NCBI GenBank assembly: GCA_046729895.1
Contig: JBKPHP010000055.1
Location: 1-16,037, forward strand
Origin: DASXBA01 sp046729895
GTDB taxonomy: Bacteria > Actinomycetota > Thermoleophilia > Solirubrobacterales > Thermoleophilaceae
Reading direction: 5' to 3'
DNA length: 16,037 nt
A program made the translations under genes and the position numbers. The notes beneath the pieces are model-generated. The model had not been told where the DNA came from and ran no database searches. It worked only from the letters and a program-made list of their open reading frames with translations. Shown here piece after piece: positions 1 through 6,875 of the stretch (position 1 is the first letter of the stretch; every line of letters begins with the position of its first letter).

Positions 1-188
1 ACCCCGGCCCGGTTTGGGCCCACACGCTCGCGGGCAAACTGGGGGGGCCCCCCCCCCGCGCGCCGCCCGGGCCCCCGGGGGGCCCCGCGCGGGCCCCCCC
101 CCCCCCACCCCCCGACCCGGCGGCGGCCCCCCGGCCCATAGGGTCCGGGGGGCCGCTGCAGTCCTGAGGCCCGTAGCCTCCCGCGCCC
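1..188. other. Homopolymer-rich GC leader or contig end, no gene recognised
   Basis: This stretch is almost pure G and C with long C and G runs (around 43-58, 70-82 and 91-110) and shows no codon structure like that of the genes to its right. The open frames across it encode only Pro/Gly/Arg-rich low-complexity sequence. I see no gene, and any regulator or promoter upstream of the sugar cluster cannot be read here. The simplest explanation is a low-quality contig end. Real low-complexity DNA is the alternative. Confidence 0.6.
174..179 (+). promoter_or_regulatory. Possible -10 box of a leaderless promoter for the GH13 gene
   Basis: TAGCCT lies 9 nt before the ATG at 189, and no convincing Shine-Dalgarno site precedes that ATG. 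The same TANNNT spacing occurs before several other SD-less genes in this window. No -35 element is recognisable, and the sequence just upstream is of doubtful quality. Confidence 0.2.
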
Positions 189-1643
189 ATGTGGCCCAAC
201 CAGCCCGTCGTCTACCAGATCTATCCGCGCTCCTTCCAGGACTCGAACGGCGACGGCGTCGGTGACCTGCGCGGCATTCGCTCGCGCCTAGACCACCTCG
301 TCGGCCTGGGGGTGGACGCATTCTGGCTGTCGCCAATCTATCCGTCACCGCTCGCAGACCTCGGCTACGACGTCTGTGACTACACCGACGTGGACCGCGT
401 CTACGGGACCCTGGAGGACTTCGACGCGCTGCTGGCCGCGGCCCACGAGCGCGGGCTCAGGGTCCTCCTCGACATGGTCCCGTGCCACACGTCGATCGAG
501 CACCCGTGGTTCCGCGAGCACCCCGACTGGTACATCTGGGCCGACGGCCGGGACGGGGGGCCTCCGAACAACTGGTCGAGCGCATTCGGTGGCTCGGCTT
601 GGAGCTTCGACGAGGAGCGTGGGCGGTGGTATCTGCACTCGTTCTACCCCGAGCAGCCGGACCTCGACTGGCGCAACCCCGAGGTCGTCGAGGCCATGCA
701 CGGCGTGCTGCGCTTCTGGCTCGGGCGGGGCGTCGACGGCTACCGGATCGACGCGATCGACCGCCTGCTGAAGGATCCCGAGCTTCGCGACGATCCTCCG
801 GCCAGCGAGCCCTTCGGGCTTCCGCTGCGCGATGACGAGGCGAGGCTGGCGCTGTCCAACTCGCGCAACCACCCCGACATCCGGGAGGCGCTAGCCGGCA
901 TCCGAGAGGCCGCGGAGGACGCCTTCCTCGTGGGCGAGGTCTATCTCCCCAGCGCCAAGTGGCAGCCGTACCTGGAGCACCTCGACGTGGTCTTCGCGTT
1001 CGAGCTGCTCTACTCACGCTTCGAGGCCGAGTCGCTGCGCGCCGCGATCGAGGCGACCATCGCCGTGCGCGGACGGCACGGCGTGGGGGCGGCGTGGGTG
1101 ATGTCCAACCACGACTTCGGTCGCATGGTCACGCGATACGGCGAAGTCAATGCCCGCGCAGCCGCCGTGCTGCTGCTCACCCTGCCCGGCACGTCGTTCC
1201 TGTATCAGGGCGACGAAATCGGACAAACGGAGGGTCCGGGCGCCGATCCACCCTACGACCGCGCCGGGCGCGACCGCCACCGCCACGCGATGCACTGGGA
1301 CGCCTCCCTGTTCGGCGGGTTCACGACAGGACAGCCGTGGCTGCCGCCGGTGGACCCCGAGGAACGGAGCGTCGAGGCTCAGGCCGGCGATCCCCACTCC
1401 CTGCTCTCGCTGTACCGCGAGCTGATCGCGCTGCGGCCCTGCCTCGGCTCGGACATGCGGGTGGTGGAAGCCGCGCCCGGGATGCTGGCTTACCGGCGCG
1501 GCGACCACCTAATCGCAATCAACCCGACCGATCGCAGGCTACCGACGCCCGCTTCCGGTGCGGCTGTACTGGAGAGCGCACACGGCGCCCTCCAGAGCGA
1601 GGCGCTCGCCCCGCACGCCGCGGCGGTGCTGAGAGGGGGTTAG
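189..1643 (+). CDS. GH13 alpha-glucosidase (alpha-amylase family)
   Basis: A cytoplasmic retaining alpha-glucosidase of 484 aa with no signal peptide. The N-terminus (VVYQIYPRSF, residues 7-16) fits the usual family start, so the ATG at 189 is probably right. Visible motifs are a DxNxDxxxD calcium-type loop (18-26), QPDLDW (156-161), the nucleophile Asp188 in GYRIDAID, the acid/base Glu250 in LVGE and the transition-state stabiliser Asp309 in SNHD. A C-terminal beta domain follows from about residue 400. Ala189 directly after the nucleophile is typical of alpha-1,4-acting maltases, whereas isomaltases carry Val there; the substrate is inferred from this and from the importer downstream. Oddity: conserved region I reads DMVPCH (95-100), with Cys99 where the family nearly always has Asn. 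The protein is somewhat shorter than typical oligo-glucosidases of 520-560 aa. The importer genes follow after 47 nt. Confidence 0.93.
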   Translation: MWPNQPVVYQIYPRSFQDSNGDGVGDLRGIRSRLDHLVGLGVDAFWLSPIYPSPLADLGYDVCDYTDVDRVYGTLEDFDALLAAAHERGLRVLLDMVPCHTSIEHPWFREHPDWYIWADGRDGGPPNNWSSAFGGSAWSFDEERGRWYLHSFYPEQPDLDWRNPEVVEAMHGVLRFWLGRGVDGYRIDAIDRLLKDPELRDDPPASEPFGLPLRDDEARLALSNSRNHPDIREALAGIREAAEDAFLVGEVYLPSAKWQPYLEHLDVVFAFELLYSRFEAESLRAAIEATIAVRGRHGVGAAWVMSNHDFGRMVTRYGEVNARAAAVLLLTLPGTSFLYQGDEIGQTEGPGADPPYDRAGRDRHRHAMHWDASLFGGFTTGQPWLPPVDPEERSVEAQAGDPHSLLSLYRELIALRPCLGSDMRVVEAAPGMLAYRRGDHLIAINPTDRRLPTPASGAAVLESAHGALQSEALAPHAAAVLRGG

Positions 1644-1661
1644 TCGGACGCGGCGGGAGGG

Positions 1662-1667
1662 TAGTCT
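1662..1667 (+). promoter_or_regulatory. Possible -10 box before the binding-protein gene
   Basis: TAGTCT sits 23 nt before the GTG start at 1691, ahead of the GGAGG-type ribosome site. It could let the abundant binding protein be transcribed apart from the GH13 gene. The -35 region is not recognisable, so this is a weak call. Confidence 0.18.
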
Positions 1668-1690
1668 TTCGTCTTGATGGAGGAGGGCGA

Positions 1691-2935
1691 GTGCGTGTAG
1701 GCCGCGTGGTGGCGTTCGGCCCGGTCCTCGCGGCAGCAGCGCTTGCGGGCTGCGGCTCAGGAGGAGGCGGTGGGGGCACCCCCACACTGAACTGGTACGT
1801 CTTCAAGGAGCCCGGCGGCGCCTACGACCAGGCGGTGGCCAACTGCAACAAGCAGGCCGGCGGCCGCTACAAGATCAAGTACCAGGCGCTCCCCACCGAC
1901 GCCAACCAGCAGCGCGAGCTGCTCGTCCGCCGTCTCGCCGCCAAAGACTCGAGCGTCGACCTGGTAGGCATGGACGTGATCTGGACCGCCGAATTCGCAC
2001 AGGCGGGTTGGATCAAGAAGTGGACCGGCTCAAACCGCGCGCAGGCGGTGAAGGATCGCCTCGTGGGGCCGCTCAGGTCGGTGACGTACAAGGGCAACGT
2101 CTGGGCAGTGCCGTTCACGAGCAACACGCAGCTGCTCTGGTACCGCAAGGACCTCGTGCCCAACCCGGGGGACAAGGCCACCTGGGACCAGTTGATCGAC
2201 ACGGCCATCAAGAAGGGCAAGTCGATCGAGGTGCAGGGCAACCAGTACGAGGGCCTGACGGTATGGGTCAACGCGCTCGTCTATGGCGGGGGCACTCCCA
2301 TGGTCAGCCAGACGGGGAAGGTCACTGCCAGCGACCAGGCGGTCGAGAAGGCGGCGGAGATCATCAAGCGGCTCGCTACGACCAAGGCGGCTCCGCCCGG
2401 GCTCGGGACGAACAAGGAGGACGAGGCCCGGCTCGGCTTCGAGTCCGGCCGCTCCGTGTACCAGGTGAACTACACGTTCATCTACCCGAGTGCCGCCGAG
2501 GTCGCGGGCGGCTTCCAGAAGAAGATCGGCTGGGCGCGCTACCCCCGTACCGTCCCGGACAAGCCCAGCCGGCCGCCGCTGGGAGGGATCAACGTCGGTG
2601 TGGGCAACTACACGAAGCACGCCGACCTTGCCTTCCAGGCCGCCCTATGCCTGGCGCAGCCGAAGAACCAGGCGATCGCGTCTGAGAAGGGCGGGCTGCC
2701 GCCCACCTCGGAGGCGGTCTACAACGACCCCAAGGTGAAGAAGGCCTTCCCGTTCTCGGAAGAGCTGCGCAGGTCGATCCAGTCCGCCGGGCCGCGCCCG
2801 GTGACGCCGGCCTACAGTGACATCTCACTCGCGATCCAGAAGACCTTCCACCCCGAGAGCGAGGTCCAGCCGAGCGACGTCGTCAGCAAGCTTCAGGACC
2901 GCCTCGACAAGGCGGCGGAAGGGAAGATCTTCTGA
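1691..2935 (+). CDS. ABC transporter sugar-binding lipoprotein (trehalose/maltose type)
   Basis: An extracellular solute-binding protein of family 1, 414 aa, which captures the sugar outside the membrane and delivers it to the permeases. I chose the GTG at 1691 because a GGAGGAGGG site lies just before it and it yields a compact lipoprotein signal: arginines at 2 and 5, a hydrophobic stretch at 6-19, and lipobox LAGC with the lipidated Cys21, followed by a Gly-rich linker (22-29). The open frame extends far upstream only because it shadows the GH13 gene. The block at 68-108, including VRRLAAKDSSVDLVGMDV and WTAEFAQAGW, is the style of LpqY/ThuE trehalose-binding proteins, which makes trehalose or another alpha-glucoside the likely ligand. 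The specificity is inferred. Its TGA overlaps the next ATG by one base (TGATG), indicating coupled translation. Confidence 0.92.
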   Translation: MRVGRVVAFGPVLAAAALAGCGSGGGGGGTPTLNWYVFKEPGGAYDQAVANCNKQAGGRYKIKYQALPTDANQQRELLVRRLAAKDSSVDLVGMDVIWTAEFAQAGWIKKWTGSNRAQAVKDRLVGPLRSVTYKGNVWAVPFTSNTQLLWYRKDLVPNPGDKATWDQLIDTAIKKGKSIEVQGNQYEGLTVWVNALVYGGGTPMVSQTGKVTASDQAVEKAAEIIKRLATTKAAPPGLGTNKEDEARLGFESGRSVYQVNYTFIYPSAAEVAGGFQKKIGWARYPRTVPDKPSRPPLGGINVGVGNYTKHADLAFQAALCLAQPKNQAIASEKGGLPPTSEAVYNDPKVKKAFPFSEELRRSIQSAGPRPVTPAYSDISLAIQKTFHPESEVQPSDVVSKLQDRLDKAAEGKIF

Positions 2936-3873
2936 TGGAAGCCGCTACCACCGAAGCCCCACCCGCAGCACCCGCAAAGGCCCCAAAGGTCACCGAGCGG
3001 GCCCGCGAAGAGCACCGCCTGGCGTGGATGCTCTGCGCGCCCGCGGTGATCACGATGGTGCTCGTGACGGGCTTCCCGATCGCCTACGCGGTCTACCTGT
3101 CGCTCCAGAAGTACGACCTGCGATTCCCGGACCAGAAGGAGTTCGTCGGGCTCTCGAACTACTCCGACGTGCTCACCTCGAGCACCTGGTGGGGCGACGT
3201 CTGGAACACGTCGCTGATCACGATCGTCTCGGTCTCCATCGAGCTCGTGCTGGGAATGCTCATCGCCCTCGTCATGCACAGGGCGATCTTCGGCCGCGGG
3301 CCGGTGCGGGCCGCGATCCTGATCCCGTACGGAATCGTCACGGTGGTGGCGGCATTCGCGTGGCGCTACGCCTTCGATCCCACCAGCGGCTTCGTCCAGG
3401 GCCTGCCATTGATCTCGGACAGCGCGGCTCCGCTGACCGAGCGCAGCGGCTCGCTGATCGTGATCATCCTTACCGAGGTCTGGAAGACCACACCCTTCAT
3501 GGCCCTGCTGCTGCTGGCCGGGCTGGCGCTCGTGCCGGACGAGCTGCACGAGGCGGCGAAGGTCGACGGCGCGAGCGCCATCCAGCGCTTCTTCCGAATC
3601 ACGATCCCGCTCATGCGGCCGGCGATCCTCGTGGCGCTGCTTTTCCGGACGCTCGACGCCTTCCGACTGTTCGACACCGTCTTCATCCAGACCCAGGGGG
3701 CGAACGGCACCGAAACGGTGTCGATCCTCTCCTACAACGTGCTGATCAGCCGGGTGAACCTCGGCCTCGGGTCCGCGGTCTCGGTGCTCATATTCATCTG
3801 CGTGCTGCTCATCGCCTTCCTCTTCGTGAAGGGGCTGGGCACGAGCACCGCGCAGCAGAGGGGGGAGGTCTAG
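2935..3873 (+). CDS. Sugar ABC transporter permease, MalF type
   Basis: The first of two inner-membrane subunits of the alpha-glucoside importer, 312 aa. After an Ala/Pro/Lys-rich cytoplasmic tail (1-28), six hydrophobic segments are visible at about 31-57, 91-115, 126-147, 173-200, 230-251 and 281-301. The cytoplasmic EAA loop that docks the ATPase is present at 206-225 (EAAKVDG, then ITIP), as in the binding-protein-dependent permease family. The short periplasmic part fits actinobacterial SugA/ThuF-like permeases rather than the longer enteric MalF. The start codon overlaps the stop of the binding-protein gene, and the second permease follows after 3 nt, so these genes form one transcript. 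Confidence 0.93.
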   Translation: MEAATTEAPPAAPAKAPKVTERAREEHRLAWMLCAPAVITMVLVTGFPIAYAVYLSLQKYDLRFPDQKEFVGLSNYSDVLTSSTWWGDVWNTSLITIVSVSIELVLGMLIALVMHRAIFGRGPVRAAILIPYGIVTVVAAFAWRYAFDPTSGFVQGLPLISDSAAPLTERSGSLIVIILTEVWKTTPFMALLLLAGLALVPDELHEAAKVDGASAIQRFFRITIPLMRPAILVALLFRTLDAFRLFDTVFIQTQGANGTETVSILSYNVLISRVNLGLGSAVSVLIFICVLLIAFLFVKGLGTSTAQQRGEV

Positions 3874-3876
3874 ACG

Positions 3877-4716
3877 ATGACCCACACGCCGCGCGAGCGG
3901 GCCGCCTGGTCGCTGGCAATCCTGATGGTCCTCATCTACGCCCTGGTCCCGGTGATCTGGATGATCTCGCTGTCGCTGAAGCCGGCCGAGAAGCTCAGCA
4001 CCGAGAGGGGCTTCTTCTACGGCATCTTCCATCCCGACTTCAGCAATTACGACACGATCTTCTCCGGGAACGTGTTCACGAGGCCGCTCGTGAACTCGAT
4101 CGGGATCGCGATGATCTCGACCCTGATCGCGATCCTGCTCGCCGCGATGGCCGCTTACGCGCTGTCCCGGCTGGACTTCCCGGGCAAGACGCTGATCCTG
4201 TCGGGTGCGCTCGCCGTGGCGATGTTCCCGCCGATCTCGATCGTCGGCTCCCTTTTCAACATCTGGCGCAACGTCGGCCTCTACGACACCTGGCCCGGGC
4301 TGATCATCCCCTACATGACCTTCACCTTGCCACTTGCGATCTACATCCTGTCGGCGTTCTTCAGGGAGATCCCCTGGGAGCTTGAGCAGGCGGCCCAGGT
4401 CGACGGGGCCACGCCGTTCCAGGCGTTCCGGAAGGTGATCGTCCCGCTGGCCGCGCCGGGCGTGTTCACGGCCTCGATCCTCGTCTTCATTTTCGCCTGG
4501 AACGACTTCATCTTCGCCAACACGCTGACGTCGACCGACAACGCGCGCACCGTGCCGGCGGCGCTCGCCTTCTTTACCGGCGAGTCGCAGTTCGAGCAGC
4601 CGATCGGCGCCATATCGGCGGCGGCGGTCGTGGTCACAATCCCGATCATCATTATGGTCCTGATCTTCCAGCGCCGAATCGTCGCGGGTCTCACCGCGGG
4701 CGCCGTCAAGGGTTAA
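3877..4716 (+). CDS. Sugar ABC transporter permease, MalG type
   Basis: The second importer permease, 279 aa, about the usual length for MalG/SugB-type subunits. Hydrophobic segments fall at about 11-33, 73-97, 107-129, 140-162, 195-216 and 244-264. The EAA loop reads EQAAQVDGA from residue 170 and ends at Pro190 (VIVP), the ATPase contact site. The C-terminus GLTAGAVKG (271-279) is typical of this family. The start is supported by a GGGGGAGG site at about 3861-3868, inside the end of the previous gene, and the ATG lies 3 nt after that gene's stop. The partner ATPase follows after 11 nt. Confidence 0.93.
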   Translation: MTHTPRERAAWSLAILMVLIYALVPVIWMISLSLKPAEKLSTERGFFYGIFHPDFSNYDTIFSGNVFTRPLVNSIGIAMISTLIAILLAAMAAYALSRLDFPGKTLILSGALAVAMFPPISIVGSLFNIWRNVGLYDTWPGLIIPYMTFTLPLAIYILSAFFREIPWELEQAAQVDGATPFQAFRKVIVPLAAPGVFTASILVFIFAWNDFIFANTLTSTDNARTVPAALAFFTGESQFEQPIGAISAAAVVVTIPIIIMVLIFQRRIVAGLTAGAVKG

Positions 4717-4727
4717 GGAGGCCGCAG

Positions 4728-5984
4728 ATGGCAGAGATCACGCTCAACCACATAACCAAGCGCTACCCCGACGGCTTCGAGGCCGTCAAGGAGATGAACC
4801 TGCAGATCCAGGACGGCGAGTTCGTGATCCTGGTCGGGCCCTCGGGGTGCGGCAAGTCCACGGCGCTGCGCATGGTTGCGGGCCTCGAGGACATCACCGA
4901 CGGCGAGCTGCGCATCGGCGACGAGGTGATGAACGACAAGGCTCCCAAGGACCGCAACGTCGCGATGGTCTTCCAGAACTACGCGCTCTACCCGCACATG
5001 ACCGTGCGCGACAACATGGGCTTCGCCCTCAAGCTCAGAGGCACGCCGAAGGAGGAGATCGACAGGAAGGTCGAGGAGGCGGCCGGCATCCTCGACCTCA
5101 CCCAGCACCTCGACCGCAGGCCGGCGAACCTCTCCGGCGGGCAGCGCCAGCGCGTCGCCATGGGGCGCGCGATCGTCCGCGACCCCAAGGCGTTCCTGAT
5201 GGACGAGCCGCTCTCGAACCTCGACGCCAAGCTGCGGGTGCAGATGCGCACGGAGGTGTCGCGCATCCAGAGCCGCCTCGGCACCACGACGATCTATGTC
5301 ACCCATGACCAGACCGAGGCGATGACGCTCGGTGACCGCGTCGCCGTCATGCGCGCAGGCATGCTGCAGCAGGTCGGCTCGCCGATGGAGCTGTACAACG
5401 ACCCGATCAACCTGTTCGTGGCCGGCTTCATCGGCTCCCCGGCGATGAACTTCATGCCGGTTAAGGTCGAGGGCGACACGATCAAGCTGCCCTTCGCCGA
5501 GGTCAGGCTGCCGCAAACCGTGCGCGAGCGGCTGGGCCGCGCCGCGGAGGGACGCGAGCTGATCGCCGGCATCCGTCCCGAGAGCTTCGAGGACGTTGCG
5601 CTGGTGGGGGACGCGAAAGATCGCGGAGCCACCTTCCGGGCTCAGATCGAGGTGCTGGAGTCGGTGGGCGCCGAGCTGTACGCCCACTTCACCGTGGAGC
5701 ACGAGGCCGTGGAGTCGCAGGAGCTCCAGGAGCTCGCCGAGGACGCGGGAGCCGGCGAGGTGCCCTCGGCCGGTGAGGAGGGTCGGATCGTGGCCCGCCT
5801 CGACCCCGCGAGCGGCGTGCAGGAAGGACAGGAGGCCGAGCTCTGGGTCGACGCCGAGCGGCTGCACCTGTTCGACCCCGACACCGGTCAGAGCCTGACT
5901 GCGGAGGTCAGCGGGGATGGGGCGGCAGCGCTCCAAGCCGCCACCGAGCAGGAGGCGCAGCCCGCTAGCCAAGCTCCTTCCTGA
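4728..5984 (+). CDS. Sugar importer ATPase (MsmK/UgpC/ThuK type)
   Basis: The nucleotide-binding subunit that powers the importer, 418 aa. It carries Walker A GPSGCGKST (37-45), the Q-loop Gln83, signature LSGGQ (135-139), Walker B with Asp159-Glu160, D-loop SNLD (163-166) and the switch His193. The IGSPAMNFM block (235-243) opens the C-terminal TOBE/OB regulatory domain of the CUT1 ATPases. A perfect AAGGAGG at 4715-4721, 6 nt before the ATG, fixes the start. Unlike many MsmK-type subunits it lies with its own permeases. The C-terminal domain carries an acidic Glu/Ala/Gly insert (about 325-350) and ends in a Gln/Ala/Glu-rich tail (about 395-418), whose codons overlap the convergent ParB-like gene by 20 nt. 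Confidence 0.95.
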   Translation: MAEITLNHITKRYPDGFEAVKEMNLQIQDGEFVILVGPSGCGKSTALRMVAGLEDITDGELRIGDEVMNDKAPKDRNVAMVFQNYALYPHMTVRDNMGFALKLRGTPKEEIDRKVEEAAGILDLTQHLDRRPANLSGGQRQRVAMGRAIVRDPKAFLMDEPLSNLDAKLRVQMRTEVSRIQSRLGTTTIYVTHDQTEAMTLGDRVAVMRAGMLQQVGSPMELYNDPINLFVAGFIGSPAMNFMPVKVEGDTIKLPFAEVRLPQTVRERLGRAAEGRELIAGIRPESFEDVALVGDAKDRGATFRAQIEVLESVGAELYAHFTVEHEAVESQELQELAEDAGAGEVPSAGEEGRIVARLDPASGVQEGQEAELWVDAERLHLFDPDTGQSLTAEVSGDGAAALQAATEQEAQPASQAPS

Positions 5985-6861
5985 GCCGGCGCACCATCGT
6001 GTCCTCGTCCAACGAGGGCCTCTCGAGCTCGCCGCGTAGGCGCTCGATCACCTCGTCGTCCCATTCGTGGGTGCGCAGCAGCAGGTAGCGGAGCGTGGCC
6101 ACGCGCATGTAGGCCTCCGTCTCGGTGCCGTGCCCCATCAGGTCCGCCTCGCGCAGCATCTCCACTACCGGCTCGTACTCGTCCTCGAACCAGGCGCGGG
6201 CCACCTCCTCGCGCGTCATCAACTCCGCGCGTGACTGCATGAGGCGAAACCCCCAGGCCTCGACTCCTTCGGCCAGGCCGGCGTAGCGCCATTCGTCGGA
6301 GAGCTGGATCCGCTTGCGGGCCTCGGGGTGCAGGGGAATCCGTTCCCAGAAGAGGCGCTCGTGGCTCTTGAGCGGCAGGTCCTTGAGCGTGATCTCCCGG
6401 CTGGCACCGATCTCGGTGAGGATCTCCGTCACGTAGGCGTCGATGACCTTGAAGCCCATGGCTCGCGCTACCGAGACGCGGTGGTGGCCATCCTTCACGA
6501 AGTGAAGCTCGCCGATCCGGTAGACGTCGATCGGCGGGATCTCCGCGCCCCGGCGGGTCGCGGTCGCGATCCGCTCCCAGCGGGGGCGGACCCTGCCGGT
6601 TGTCGGACGGAAGCGCCGGTCGAACTCCCGCGAGCGGTCCACGGAGCCGACGATCGAGTCGAGCTCGATCGTCTGGAGGCCCAGGTAGCGCTCGCCGCGC
6701 CGCCCCAGCGCCTTCACTACTTCCTCGAACGGGAGGATCACGTTGAAGTCGCTCGGCCCGCGCCGCAGGCGGTTGGCGAGCCGCGACAGGGCCCGCCGGC
6801 GGCGCAAGCGGCTGAAGTCGAACTGCGCGTCGGTCTCTGGTAGGCCCGTGTCCTTCGGCAT
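5965..6861 (-). CDS. ParB/Srx-fold (ParB N-terminal-like) protein, function unknown
   Basis: 298 aa from the ATG at 6861. I prefer this to an in-frame upstream start at 6903, which would run into the divergent gene. The N-terminal half carries an Arg-rich stretch (19-34), then a ParB N-domain-like region (about 40-150) with IPPIDVYRIGELHFVKDGHHRVSVAR (only part need be read as the motif: DGHHR, 124-128). In true ParB the equivalent site is GERR-like and an HTH follows; here I see no HTH, only a charged, helix-rich C-terminal half (150-298). Such genes are often annotated as chromosome partitioning ParB, but the DGHHR form also recalls ParB/Srx-fold enzymes such as the SbnI/SerK serine kinases and DUF1015. 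A role in partitioning is therefore doubtful. It is convergent with the importer ATPase gene and divergent from the flavoprotein gene by 14 bp. Confidence 0.75.
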   Translation of the reverse strand: MPKDTGLPETDAQFDFSRLRRRRALSRLANRLRRGPSDFNVILPFEEVVKALGRRGERYLGLQTIELDSIVGSVDRSREFDRRFRPTTGRVRPRWERIATATRRGAEIPPIDVYRIGELHFVKDGHHRVSVARAMGFKVIDAYVTEILTEIGASREITLKDLPLKSHERLFWERIPLHPEARKRIQLSDEWRYAGLAEGVEAWGFRLMQSRAELMTREEVARAWFEDEYEPVVEMLREADLMGHGTETEAYMRVATLRYLLLRTHEWDDEVIERLRGELERPSLDEDTMVRRLRKELG

Positions 6862-6875
6862 GGGAGCCTCTGAGT

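Noticed and set aside
14..265. Open frame across the left end (83 aa)
   Set aside because: Pro/Arg/Gly low-complexity sequence over homopolymer DNA, overlapping the well-supported GH13 start.
959..1690. Long N-terminal extension of the binding-protein frame
   Set aside because: It lies over the GH13 gene in another frame and is Arg-rich shadow sequence. The lipoprotein signal and SD support GTG 1691.
2817..4385. 522-aa plus-strand open frame across both permeases
   Set aside because: Arg/His/Pro-rich with no domain. It is a GC-driven shadow of the two permease genes.
4713..5972. 419-aa minus-strand open frame opposite the importer ATPase
   Set aside because: His/Leu/Arg-rich mirror of a gene with complete ABC motifs; no recognisable fold or start signal.
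5965..6861. Chromosome partition locus (parB with parS)
   Set aside because: No parA gene, no parS-like palindrome in the window, and no HTH seen in the protein.
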